Below, in pieces: positions 24,621 through 32,021 of a DNA stretch of 64,000 bases. The stretch is taken from NCBI GenBank assembly GCA_036510225.1, contig DATCEH010000125.1:1-64000 (forward strand), in the 5' to 3' direction. This DNA is from Palsa-513 sp036510225. GTDB taxonomy: Bacteria; Actinomycetota; Thermoleophilia; Solirubrobacterales; Solirubrobacteraceae. Each line of letters starts with the position of its first letter. The first letter of the stretch is position 1. Position numbers and translations under genes: made by a program. The notes under the pieces were generated by a model. That model made no database searches, was not told the DNA's origin, and saw only the letters and a program-made list of their open reading frames with translations.

Positions 24621-25433
24621 GTGCCGGCTGAGACGGACCGCGGTATGGAACTTCCTGATGACGAGCAGACGCTTTCTGCGATCTCGCAGCAGCTCGGCGG
24701 GATCTTCAGCGAGCGGTACGGGTGCGACCCGGGCGACGTCGACACCTATGCGGTCGATGACATCGTATTCGTGGTGATGCGCGACGGCGGCCTGACGGCG
24801 TTCGAGCGCACGATGATCGAGATCGGCAGGCAGCAGAGTGTCGTCGAACTGCGGCGGGACTTCCAGCGGATGATCGCCGGCCGCTACCACGAGGTCGTCG
24901 CCGACGTGACCGGCCATCGGGTGATCAGATCGCTGAGCCAGGCCCACGTCGGGCCGCAGCTGATGATCGAGATCTTCTTCGTCGTCGGCGCCCGGCTCGA
25001 TCGCGAGCTCGCGCAGCCCGCCGGCCGGGCGGGCCTAGTCGGGCTCGACGACCTCGACCGCGCCGAAGCCCTGGAGGGGTCCGTCCATGAAGAAGATCTC
25101 GATCGTGAGGTCGGGCTCGATGTGGGCCTGGGAGAGGAAGGCGATCACCTTGCGGTCGGTCAGCTCCTCGATCGCCAGCTTGTAGCGGTCGCCGATCAGG
25201 ACCTGGAAGCCGTGGCGCAGCGCGACGACTCGCTCGGCGCCGCCGTCGTCCATCATCGTCTGCTCGAGCGGCGTGAAGCCGCTGCCGCGCATCACGACGA
25301 CGATCAGGTCGTCGAGCACGTAGGTCTTAGCCCGGGTCGGCCCGCGACCGTAGTGCTCGCGGAGGATCGCGACGATCCTCGTCGAGATGGCCGCCAGCAG
25401 CCGGCCGCCGCCGAGGCTCCGTGGTGTTTCTGA
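24621..25433 (+). CDS. MpsC/DUF2294 family protein (C-terminal extension doubtful)
   Basis: The first ~135 residues match the small MpsC-type (formerly DUF2294, PF10057) family: ISQQLGGIFSERYGCDPGDV, VFVVMRDGGLTAFERTM and the C-terminal LMIEIFF. The family is named after a staphylococcal membrane-potential system, but its own biochemical role is poorly known. Family members are about 120 residues; this frame runs on for ~135 more codons because no stop occurs while it passes antisense through the whole neighbouring paralogue. The extension is low-complexity and probably not selected as protein. The start is GTG 24621 or ATG 24645. Whether the long protein is made, or a stop was lost by mutation or sequencing error, is open. 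Confidence 0.75.
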   Translation: MPAETDRGMELPDDEQTLSAISQQLGGIFSERYGCDPGDVDTYAVDDIVFVVMRDGGLTAFERTMIEIGRQQSVVELRRDFQRMIAGRYHEVVADVTGHRVIRSLSQAHVGPQLMIEIFFVVGARLDRELAQPAGRAGLVGLDDLDRAEALEGSVHEEDLDREVGLDVGLGEEGDHLAVGQLLDRQLVAVADQDLEAVAQRDDSLGAAVVHHRLLERREAAAAHHDDDQVVEHVGLSPGRPATVVLAEDRDDPRRDGRQQPAAAEAPWCF

Positions 25434-25460
25434 GTCCGACTCCACTCCCTGTACCCCCAA
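25035..25460 (-). CDS. MpsC/DUF2294 family protein
   Basis: 141 residues, convergent with and overlapping the frame of its plus-strand paralogue. Shared family features: ISTRIVAILREHYGRGP, LIVVVMRGSGFTPLEQTMMDDGG, a central VLIGDRYK, and LTIEIFFMDGP near the end. It is soluble, with no signal or membrane helix. Function unknown; the family often occurs near stress or redox genes in actinobacteria, which is no more than a hint. The two copies are clearly diverged, so the duplication is old. Confidence 0.85.
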   Translation of the reverse strand: MGVQGVESDSETPRSLGGGRLLAAISTRIVAILREHYGRGPTRAKTYVLDDLIVVVMRGSGFTPLEQTMMDDGGAERVVALRHGFQVLIGDRYKLAIEELTDRKVIAFLSQAHIEPDLTIEIFFMDGPLQGFGAVEVVEPD

Positions 25461-25615
25461 GTTCGCCTCGCCCGGTCGCTCGGCGACCGTCCGTTTCGGC
25501 GTGACGATGGTCGGGGCCTGGCTCCGTCGTCCGAGGGTTCGGACGGCTGCTCGAGGCCGCTGATTAGTTTACGTCGTTTTCGGCTGCCCAGCGGCCGTCG
25601 GGCCCAAACCGTGTA

Positions 25616-25659
25616 TCTACACACCCTGGACCGAGCGTCTACACACCCTGGACCGAGCG
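25616..25659. repeat. 22-bp tandem duplication
   Basis: Two identical, directly adjacent copies (25616-25637 and 25638-25659) of a unit starting TCTACACACCCTGG and ending ACCGAGCG, in intergenic sequence. Confidence 0.85.
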
Positions 25660-26002
25660 GCTCGCGGACCCTTTGGGACCATACGCAAGACCGGCGGCGA
25701 CAGATCAACGCAGATCGGGCGCAGACTGCGGGGACGACCGGCCACCGGCGACGACGAGCGGCCGCCCAACCGCCGGGGCCGCCGCCGGTCGGGCGCAGGC
25801 CGCGGGCGCAGAAGCAGACCGGCCCACCGGCGCCGCGGCGAAGGCCGCCCGGCTGCCACAGGGGGTGCCCACCGTCACGGTCAGGGAGGGTCGCGACAGC
25901 TCGCAGGACGGCGCGTTCCTGGTGCTAGTGTTGTGTCTGTGTCTCGTTCGATGCCTGGTTGAGCTGTGGTTGGCGGTGCCCGGGCGGCTTCAGCGGCCGA
26001 GC

Positions 26003-26042
26003 GCTGTCGATTCGAGTAGCACGCTGTCGAATCGAGTAGCAC
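26003..26042. promoter_or_regulatory. Putative MarR operator: paired 20-bp repeats with TCGAWTCGA core
   Basis: Two adjacent 20-bp repeats (26003-26022, 26023-26042), each GCTGTCGAWTCGAGTAGCAC, differing only at the central W (T then A). The core TCGA-W-TCGA is a palindrome. They end 28 bases before the MarR start codon, which suits autoregulation. Confidence 0.6.
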
Positions 26043-26070
26043 TCTTACGGTCATCACGAAGGAGGTAGTA

Positions 26071-26547
26071 GTGCCGCCGAGCGTCGGGATGGTGGAACTG
26101 AGCCCAGCCGACGCCGCGACCTGCCAGGAAGTGCGCACGTGGTGTGCGTGCAACAAGGTCCGGCGGGCGGCGCGAGCGGTGACGCGGCGCTACGAGGTTG
26201 GTCTCGCGCCGAGCCACGTCAAGGCGACACAGCTGCCGATCCTCGTCGGCTTGAGGACGGCCGGCCGGATCTCGATCACACCGCTGGCGGAGATCCTGGG
26301 CGTTGACAGGACCACGCTGACGCGCAACCTCGGCGTGCTCGAGCGCGACGGGCTTGTGAGGATGGCGGCGGACGGGGTCGACGGCCGGCGGACGGCCGAG
26401 CTGAGCGATCTGGGCGTGCGCGCGCTGGCGGGCGCCCTGCCGGCCTGGCGAGAGACACAGGCGGCGATCGAGCGGGACTTCGGCGCCTCCCGCCTGCAGA
26501 CCCTGTTCGCCGAGCTGTCGGCTCTGACCGCTGCGATCGGGGACTGA
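26071..26547 (+). CDS. MarR family transcriptional regulator
   Basis: 158 residues from a GTG with AAGGAGG five bases upstream. Winged helix-turn-helix: LPILVGLRTAGRISITPLAE, then the recognition region ILGVDRTTLTRNLGVLERDG and the wing RMAADGVDGRRTAELSDLG. It is a dimeric repressor type responding to small ligands or oxidants. A Cys cluster near the N-terminus (TCQEVRTWCACNKV, about residues 18-31) could be a redox or metal switch (inference). No target gene is adjacent on the same strand; the TCGAWTCGA repeats upstream suggest it controls itself. Confidence 0.92.
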   Translation: MPPSVGMVELSPADAATCQEVRTWCACNKVRRAARAVTRRYEVGLAPSHVKATQLPILVGLRTAGRISITPLAEILGVDRTTLTRNLGVLERDGLVRMAADGVDGRRTAELSDLGVRALAGALPAWRETQAAIERDFGASRLQTLFAELSALTAAIGD

Positions 26548-26559
26548 ACGGTGGGCTCA

Positions 26560-26644
26560 GGCCACGAGTCAACGCGGAGGCGCTGATCTGAACGCGCGTG
26601 GTGGGCCACGAGTCGACGCGGAGCCGCTGATCTGAACGCGCGTG
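26560..26644. repeat. 41-bp direct repeat pair after the MarR gene
   Basis: Copies at 26560-26600 and 26604-26644 match in 39 of 41 positions (they start GGCCACGAGTC and end CTGAACGCGCGTG), with a period of 44. The pair lies just past the MarR stop. Confidence 0.85.
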
Positions 26645-27082
26645 TGGGCCGGGCGGGACGGAGTACCACGAAGGACATGCAAGACCCGATCGACACCCTG
26701 ATCTAGTGGTCTGTCTCGGCGCCAGTGCTGCGGGCGTGGCCGGAGCGGTCCGGACGCCGACGCAGACATCGCAGCGCATCGTCGCGGGAGTGCTCGCCGT
26801 CGTCGCAGGGTCTGGTCTTCGCGGCATTCGCCGGCCGGCCGAGCGCCACGGCGCTGACCACCCTGACCGCGCTGGTGATGGCCCTCGTCGGGGTCGCCTG
26901 ACCGCGAGGATCTGCAGGCGGTCGGCGATCGGCCGGACCCGCTCGTGCGACTCGGTCCACCGCTCGTCCGCGCTGCGGCCCCGGGCGTCCAGGTGATCGG
27001 CGAGGACCTCCCGTGGCCGGCGGCCGGCGACGCTCACGCGCGCCGGACCGGTCCGGCGGACCGGCTGACTAGATTTCCGCGG
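26645..27082. other. Intergenic stretch, possible decayed membrane ORF
   Basis: No gene is supported. One plus-strand frame ending at about 26901 reads as a short hydrophobic end (FAAFAGRPSATALTTLTALV) that could be a remnant of a small membrane protein, but it has no start, no ribosome site and no recognisable family. Confidence 0.3.
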
Positions 27083-28063
27083 GTGCCCGAGGTTCGCGTC
27101 GACCCGCTCTCCGGCCGGCGGACGATCATCGCGACCGACCGGGCGGACCGCCCCGGCGCGGACCTGCGGCCGCCGCCGGCCGACCCGATCGACCCTGCGA
27201 CCGACCCGTTCGCCGCGGGCAACGAGGACCGCACGCCGGCCGAGCTCTACGCGGTCCGACCGGACGGCGGACCCGCCGACGGACCCGGTTGGCTGGTCCG
27301 CGTCGTCCCCAATCGGTTTCCGGCGCTCGATCCGGCGAGCCCGGCCCCGCAGACCGACGCCACCCCCGACCTGTTCAGGGCGTTCGCGGCCGGCGGGTCG
27401 CACGAGGTGATCGTCAACGCGGCCGACTGCGTCTCGTCCCTCGCCGAGCTCGACGCCGAGCAGGTCGCTGTGGCGCTCGACGTCTGGCGCCGGCGGATGG
27501 TCCACCACCACCGGGCGGCGTGCGTCCACCTGATCGTCAACGAGCGCCACGAGGCCGGGGCGTCCCTCGCGCACACCCACGCCCAACTCTTCGCCCTCGA
27601 CTTCGTCCCCGCCCAGATCGCGCGCGAGCGGGAGCGGGCCGGGGCGTACGCGACCCGGACGATGGGCCAGAGCCTGGTCGCCGACCTCCTCCAGGAGGAG
27701 GTCCGCCGGCGGGAGCGGATCGTCGCGATCGACGACGAGGCCGTCCTGATCGCCCCATACGCGTCCCAGCTTCCCTACCAGATGATGCTGATCCCCCGGC
27801 GGCCGCGTGCGCGTTTCGAGGCGGAGGGACCGACCGGCGCCAGGCTCCTCCACGACGGACTCCAGCGCCTGGCCCGCCGATTCGGCGGGAGTCCCCCGCT
27901 CAACCTCTGGGTTCGCACCGCCCCCCGCGGGTCAGACCATTTCTGCTGGCGGATCGACATCCTCCCCCGCCTCGGTCAGATCGGTGGGCTCGAGCTGGGT
28001 GCCGGTGTCGACCTCAACACGCTCGCGCCCGAACAGGCGGCCGCCGAGCTCCGCGAAGCCTGA
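27083..28063 (+). CDS. galT: Galactose-1-phosphate uridylyltransferase-like protein
   Basis: 326 residues from the GTG at 27083; the frame is open further upstream but that part has no family resemblance. N-terminal GalT signature VRVDPLSGRRTIIATDRADRP, and the nucleotidyl-transfer site in HEAGASLAHTHAQLFAL, where the family has HPHGQ. Here it is HTHAQ, as in the shorter bacterial GalT-like/DUF4931 proteins. It would swap UMP between UDP-glucose and galactose-1-phosphate or a related sugar phosphate (Leloir pathway), in the cytosol. No galK or galE is nearby, and the true substrate may differ, for example an ADP-sugar. Its TGA overlaps the ATG of dtd, so the two are co-translated. Confidence 0.85.
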   Translation: MPEVRVDPLSGRRTIIATDRADRPGADLRPPPADPIDPATDPFAAGNEDRTPAELYAVRPDGGPADGPGWLVRVVPNRFPALDPASPAPQTDATPDLFRAFAAGGSHEVIVNAADCVSSLAELDAEQVAVALDVWRRRMVHHHRAACVHLIVNERHEAGASLAHTHAQLFALDFVPAQIARERERAGAYATRTMGQSLVADLLQEEVRRRERIVAIDDEAVLIAPYASQLPYQMMLIPRRPRARFEAEGPTGARLLHDGLQRLARRFGGSPPLNLWVRTAPRGSDHFCWRIDILPRLGQIGGLELGAGVDLNTLAPEQAAAELREA

Positions 28064-28479
28064 TGCGCGCCCTCGTCCAGCGGGTGGCGTGGGCGACGGT
28101 CGTCGTCGACGGACGCGAGGTCGGCTCGATCGGGGACGGGCTCTGCGTGTTCCTGGGCATCACAGCCGACGACGACATTGCGCGGACGGACCGCCTCGCC
28201 GAGAAGGTCCGCCAGCTGCGCGTCTTCGAGGACGAGACCGGCCGGATGAACGCCCCGCTCGGCGACCGGAAGGTGCTCTGCGTCAGCCAGTTCACGCTCT
28301 ACGCGGACACCCGACGGGGCAACCGGCCGAGCTTTGTGCAGGCCGCGCCCGCCGACCTCGCAAGGCCGCTCTACGAACGGTTCTGTGACGTCCTCGACGC
28401 TCGCCGCGGAGTCTTCGGCGCCCGGATGACCGTGACCCTGGTCAATGACGGGCCGGTCACGCTGATGCTCGAGGTCTGA
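28063..28479 (+). CDS. dtd: D-aminoacyl-tRNA deacylase
   Basis: 138 residues, slightly short but complete. N-terminal MRALVQRVAWATVVVDG, catalytic SQFTLYADTRRGNRPSF (the SQFTL motif) and the C-terminal NDGPVT (family NxGPVT, the cross-subunit Gly-cisPro site). It removes D-amino acids, and glycine from tRNA-Ala, from mischarged tRNA; a cytosolic dimer. It starts inside the TGA of the galT-like gene (TGATG) and is therefore in its operon. Confidence 0.97.
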   Translation: MRALVQRVAWATVVVDGREVGSIGDGLCVFLGITADDDIARTDRLAEKVRQLRVFEDETGRMNAPLGDRKVLCVSQFTLYADTRRGNRPSFVQAAPADLARPLYERFCDVLDARRGVFGARMTVTLVNDGPVTLMLEV

Positions 28480-28533
28480 TCGCACGCCGGCCCGGCCGGG
28501 AGCCCGGCGCCCGGTCAAATAAGCTCCCCCGCG

Positions 28534-29136
28534 ATGCCCCCCGCCCGCCACCTCGTCCCCCGCTACGCGGCCGAGCCGCCGCACGAGGGGATCCCCGACG
28601 GCCAGTGGCGCGACCGCCTCCAGGCGGAGTTCCTCGCCGCCGCCCAGGCGGTCGCCGACGACGCGGGCGAGCCCGGCGAGATCGTCTTCTATCCCGACCG
28701 GACGTGGCACGGGCGGACCTATGTCCCGGCGAGCGCGGCCACGGCCAGCGGGATGGAGGTCTACGGGTATGTCGTCTATGTCCCCGGCGACGACCCCGAC
28801 GACGAGCCGACCGACTTCTCGGCCCACGCCGACTTCACCGAGCAGACGGCCGAGCAGAATCCCGATTGGGAGCTCGACCTCTCCGACGAGGTGATCGGCA
28901 CGTGGCACGGCACGGGCGACGACGTCGCGTCGATGACCCTTGTCTGGGGCCGGTCACTGATCTCCGGCGGGACGCTGGCGACGGCCGAGCTCGGTGGCGT
29001 GAGCGTCGACGAATGCCCGGTCGAGGATCGCCGGTTCACGCTGCTGGCACCCGACGACTACGCCGGCGAGCTGCTCGAGGTCCATCTCTACTCCGACGAC
29101 GGCGACCGGCTCGCCCGCGAGTCGCTCTACGAGTGA
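28534..29136 (+). CDS. Conserved-looking hypothetical protein, acidic
   Basis: 200 residues, not recognised. It is rich in Asp/Glu (FSAHADFTEQTAEQNPDWEL) and Gly/Tyr, with no signal peptide or membrane helix. The body suggests a beta-rich soluble domain (VYGYVVYVPGDDPDDEP; LLEVHLYSDDGDRLAR). It sits 54 bases after dtd and overlaps the nitroreductase start (TGATG), so it belongs to the galT-dtd operon and is very likely a real gene. Codon use is like its neighbours. No function is offered. Confidence 0.75.
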   Translation: MPPARHLVPRYAAEPPHEGIPDGQWRDRLQAEFLAAAQAVADDAGEPGEIVFYPDRTWHGRTYVPASAATASGMEVYGYVVYVPGDDPDDEPTDFSAHADFTEQTAEQNPDWELDLSDEVIGTWHGTGDDVASMTLVWGRSLISGGTLATAELGGVSVDECPVEDRRFTLLAPDDYAGELLEVHLYSDDGDRLARESLYE

Positions 29137-29684
29137 TGGCCGCAGGGGATCCGATCGACGGCGGCGCCGGACCCGATCCGGTGGACGCGGCGATCCACGG
29201 ACGGCGGACGCACAAGGTCTACGGCCGGGACCCGGTCCCCCGGGAGACGCTCGACGAGCTCTTCGAGCTTGCCCGGTGGGCGCCCAATCACCGCCTGACC
29301 GAGCCGTGGCGCTTCCGCGTGGTCGGCCCGACCGCCCTCGCGGCGCTCAAGGATGCCGGGAGCCCGTCGGACGCGGCCAAGCTCGACCGGGCGCCGACGC
29401 TGGTCGCGGCGAGCGTGCTCCAGACCGGACCCGTCGACCAGCGCCTGGAGGACGTCTGCGCGGCGTCGGCGGCGATCTACATCGTCCTGCTCGCCGCGCA
29501 CGCCCGCGGCCTGGCCGGCTACTGGCGCACGCCGGCCGTGCTCGGCTCCAAGAACGGCCGGGTGGCGCTGGGGATCGGCGACGACGAGATCTCGCTCGGG
29601 CTGATCCACCTCGGCCCGGTCCGCCAGGAGGCCAAGCCGCCCGCCCGGCGGGATGCCTCCGAGGTCGTCAGCTACCTCGACTGA
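29136..29684 (+). CDS. Nitroreductase family protein
   Basis: 182 residues from an ATG overlapping the previous stop. FMN-dependent nitroreductase features: an N-terminal IHGRRTHKVYGRDPVPRETL (phosphate-binding RRT/S), ARWAPNHRLTEPWRFRVV, and the central AAIYIVLLAAHARGLAGYW. Most similar in layout to the short YdjA/RutE-like members. It probably reduces enones, quinones or nitro compounds with NAD(P)H in the cytosol; the substrate is unknown. Last gene of the galT-dtd operon. Confidence 0.9.
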   Translation: MAAGDPIDGGAGPDPVDAAIHGRRTHKVYGRDPVPRETLDELFELARWAPNHRLTEPWRFRVVGPTALAALKDAGSPSDAAKLDRAPTLVAASVLQTGPVDQRLEDVCAASAAIYIVLLAAHARGLAGYWRTPAVLGSKNGRVALGIGDDEISLGLIHLGPVRQEAKPPARRDASEVVSYLD

Positions 29685-29859
29685 GCGCCGGCTGCGCCTC
29701 GGCGTCTGCGTCCGGGGACGGGCGGCGCGACTCAGGCGGACGGGCGAGCACCCGGCGGTCGTCGCAGGGTGCTGATCGCCGGCCATCGCGACATCTTCGG
29801 GCGTCCGCCGACTGGAGAGTCAGGGGCTCGGGCGCACAAGCCGGCAGAATGGGTCGCCT

Positions 29860-29931
29860 GCCCTCGTAGTCCAACGGATAAGACGGCCGCCTCCTAAGCG
29901 GCAAATCCAGGTTCGATTCCTGGCGGGGGCG
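29860..29931 (+). tRNA. tRNA-Arg (anticodon CCU)
   Basis: Cloverleaf by eye: acceptor GCCCTCG / CGGGGGC (one T-G pair), anticodon stem GCCGC / GCGGC with loop CTCCTAA (anticodon CCT, reads AGG), T arm CCAGG-TTCGATT-CCTGG, discriminator G. CCA is not encoded. The tRNA's last base is followed immediately by the stop codon of the convergent ABC permease gene. Confidence 0.93.
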
Positions 29932-30669
29932 CTAGACGCGCTTCGTGTCCCGCCGGTAGGCGAACGCCGCGCCGAGCGACAGCACGCCCGTCCAGACGGC
30001 GATCACGATCCAGGCCATCGCGTGCCAGGGGTGCCCGCCGGCCGGCAGGTGGGCGGCCTGGACGAGCCAGTAGGACGGCAGGACCTGGCCCAGGTCGTGG
30101 AGGAAGCCGTGTCCGGCGATCGGGAACCACGTCCCGCCGAGGAACGCGAACAGCGACGTCCCGCCGCCGATCGCCGGGCCCATCGAGTCGGTCGTCACGA
30201 GGTGGCCGAGAAAGATCCCGAGCGCGGCGAAGGGGAGCAGGGCGATCAGGATCAGGCCGGTCATCTCGAGCCAGTCGCCCGCGGACATCGACACGCCGAG
30301 CGAGACGCCCGCGATGTAGAGCAGCGCGATCGTGAGCAGGGCCGTCACGTAGGCGGTCAGGATCTTGGCCCGGAAGTAGGCACGGGTCGTCAGCGGCGTG
30401 ATCCGCAGCTGCCGCGTCCAACCGGTCGTCCGCTCGTTGGCGATCCGCGCGCCGGTCGCGATCATCCCGGCCATCGTCCCGAACGCCGCGAGGCCGACCA
30501 TGTAGTAGAGCGGGAAGGAGATCCCGGATCCGTTGAAGCTGCGGACGTTGCGGTTGGGCGCGGCGATCGCGTAGAAGAGGATCAGCGGGAAGCCGATCGA
30601 GAAGATCAGGAAGCGGGGGTTGCGGAACATCCGGACGAACTCGAAGCGGGTGTAGGCAAATGCGATCAA
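29932..30669 (-). CDS. ABC-2 type transporter permease
   Basis: 245 residues with six predicted membrane helices (for example FLIFSIGFPLILFYAIAA, the stretch starting YYMVGLAAFGTM, and MAWIVIAVWTGVLSLGAAFAY). It contains the ABC-2 signature region ERTTGWTRQLRITPLTTRAYF. It forms the membrane channel for the ATPase encoded directly upstream (4-base overlap); such DrrAB-like exporters move drugs, lipids or glycans out. The substrate is not predictable. Its TAG stop is adjacent to the 3' end of the tRNA on the other strand. Confidence 0.93.
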   Translation of the reverse strand: MIAFAYTRFEFVRMFRNPRFLIFSIGFPLILFYAIAAPNRNVRSFNGSGISFPLYYMVGLAAFGTMAGMIATGARIANERTTGWTRQLRITPLTTRAYFRAKILTAYVTALLTIALLYIAGVSLGVSMSAGDWLEMTGLILIALLPFAALGIFLGHLVTTDSMGPAIGGGTSLFAFLGGTWFPIAGHGFLHDLGQVLPSYWLVQAAHLPAGGHPWHAMAWIVIAVWTGVLSLGAAFAYRRDTKRV

Positions 30670-31643
30670 GCGACCGCCTCCCCGACTGGGATGTCCTCGT
30701 CGCCGGTCAACTCGAGGAAGGCCTGCTCGAGGTCGGCCCCGGCGATCTCGATGTGATGGGCTAGTGGATAGGCGGCCAGGAGGGCGCGAATCGCGACGTC
30801 GGAGTCGTCGCAGACCAGCGAGACGGTCTCACCGTGACGCGTGACCGCGGCGACGCCTGGAAGCTCTTGGAGTCGCTCGGGCGCGACGTCGGGCAGCGTC
30901 GCGCGGATCGTCCGCCGGCCGACCCGCGCCTTGATCTCGGTCGGGGCGCCGTCGGCGACGATCGACCCGTGAGCCATCAGCACGATCCGGTCGGCGTTGT
31001 CGTCGGCCTCCTCGAGGTAGTGCGTCGCGAAGATGATCGTCCTTCCCCGCGCGGCGAAGGCCCGCATCGCCGCCCAGAAGCCGTGGCGCCCCTCGACGTC
31101 CATCGCGACGGTCGGCTCGTCGAGGATCAGCAGCTGTGGATCGGCGACGAGCGCGACGGCGAGCCGGACGCGCTGGGTCTGGCCGCCCGAGAGCTTCTGC
31201 GTCCGGCGCTGGCCGAGGTCGGCGATCCCGACCAGCTCGAGGACGTCGCCGACGGCCATCGGCCGGGGATAGAGGGCCGCGACCATTCCGATCAGCTCGC
31301 GGACGGTGACGTCGCGGATCAGGGCGCCGGCCTGGAGCATCGCCGAGACCAGCCCGGCGTCGACGGCCTCCTGCGGCGTGCGCCCGAGGACCGAGACGCT
31401 GCCCGCGTCGGGGGTGCTCAGGCCCAGCATCATGTCGATCGTCGTCGACTTGCCGGCCCCGTTCGGCCCCAGCAGGGCGAGCGTCTGGCCGGGCGGAATC
31501 GTCACGTCGATGCTGCGCACAGCCCGCACGACGCCGCCGGACACCTTGAACGACTTGGTCAGACCGGCGATCCGGATGCCCTCGGCCGGTGTCGAGGAGA
31601 TCGTCTCCACGCTGCCTGACTTGTCAGCGAGCACGCTCTCCAC
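30666..31643 (-). CDS. ABC transporter ATP-binding protein (DrrA-like)
   Basis: 325 residues from a GTG start. Walker A LLGPNGAGKSTTIDM, Q-loop SAMLQAGALIRDVT, signature LSGGQTQRVRLAVAL, Walker B LLILDEPTVAMD, H-loop FATHYLEE. The C-terminal ~100 residues are the usual regulatory extension of DrrA/CcmA-type exporters. It pairs with the downstream permease (overlapping ATGA). The 25-residue N-terminal leader before the first beta strand looks unstructured, so a later start is possible but none has a better ribosome site. Confidence 0.93.
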   Translation of the reverse strand: MESVLADKSGSVETISSTPAEGIRIAGLTKSFKVSGGVVRAVRSIDVTIPPGQTLALLGPNGAGKSTTIDMMLGLSTPDAGSVSVLGRTPQEAVDAGLVSAMLQAGALIRDVTVRELIGMVAALYPRPMAVGDVLELVGIADLGQRRTQKLSGGQTQRVRLAVALVADPQLLILDEPTVAMDVEGRHGFWAAMRAFAARGRTIIFATHYLEEADDNADRIVLMAHGSIVADGAPTEIKARVGRRTIRATLPDVAPERLQELPGVAAVTRHGETVSLVCDDSDVAIRALLAAYPLAHHIEIAGADLEQAFLELTGDEDIPVGEAVA

Positions 31644-31729
31644 GCTACCCGAGCCGACGCCTCGGCGCCCTCACGTTCGGTCTCGCCGGGCTGGCTCGCC
31701 CGACTTCGAGTGTGATCGATCGGGGTGGC

Positions 31730-31996
31730 TCGGGTGAATCACCGCCCGGGCCTCGAGAGGTCAGGCAGCGCCCTCGGCGGGGGACCGGATGGTGACGAAG
31801 GAGACTCTCCGAAAAGTAGCTGACTGACTCAGGCAACCATTTCACGATGAACGTCACAACATCCACCTCCGCCGCCGCCCAGGACAAGCCCGGTCGATCA
31901 CATCCCACACCCCCGGCGCCGACCCGCACCAGCTCTCGCTCCCGCCCGGCCCCGGCCCCCGCCCCGCCTCCGGCCCCGGCCCCGGCCCCGGCCAGC
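31730..31996 (+). repeat. Dispersed repeat, copy 2
   Basis: It shares with the other copies GAGGTCAGGC...CCCTCGGCGGGGGACCGG, then GACTCTCC, the hairpin region (GAAAAGTAGCTG at 31811-31822, loop ACTGACTCAGG, CAACCATTTC at 31834-31843), ATCCACCTCCGCC and CCGGTCGATCACATCCCACAC. The tail from about 31935 is GGCCCC-type simple sequence. It fills most of the gap between the ABC ATPase start and the hrpA stop. It groups with copy 4, which has the same right stem arm, CAACCATTTC. Confidence 0.8.
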
Positions 31997-32021
31997 CGGA
32001 TGCGTCTCGGCGCCGACCTCA

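Larger units (their letters stand above)
25461..26070. other. Gene-poor stretch with short repeats
   Basis: About 610 bases with no convincing gene. It carries the 22-bp tandem repeat at 25616-25659 and the paired 20-bp repeats at 26003-26042 just ahead of the MarR gene. The open frames here (for example 25673-26068 plus) are Arg/Ala/Pro-rich composition artefacts. Confidence 0.5.
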
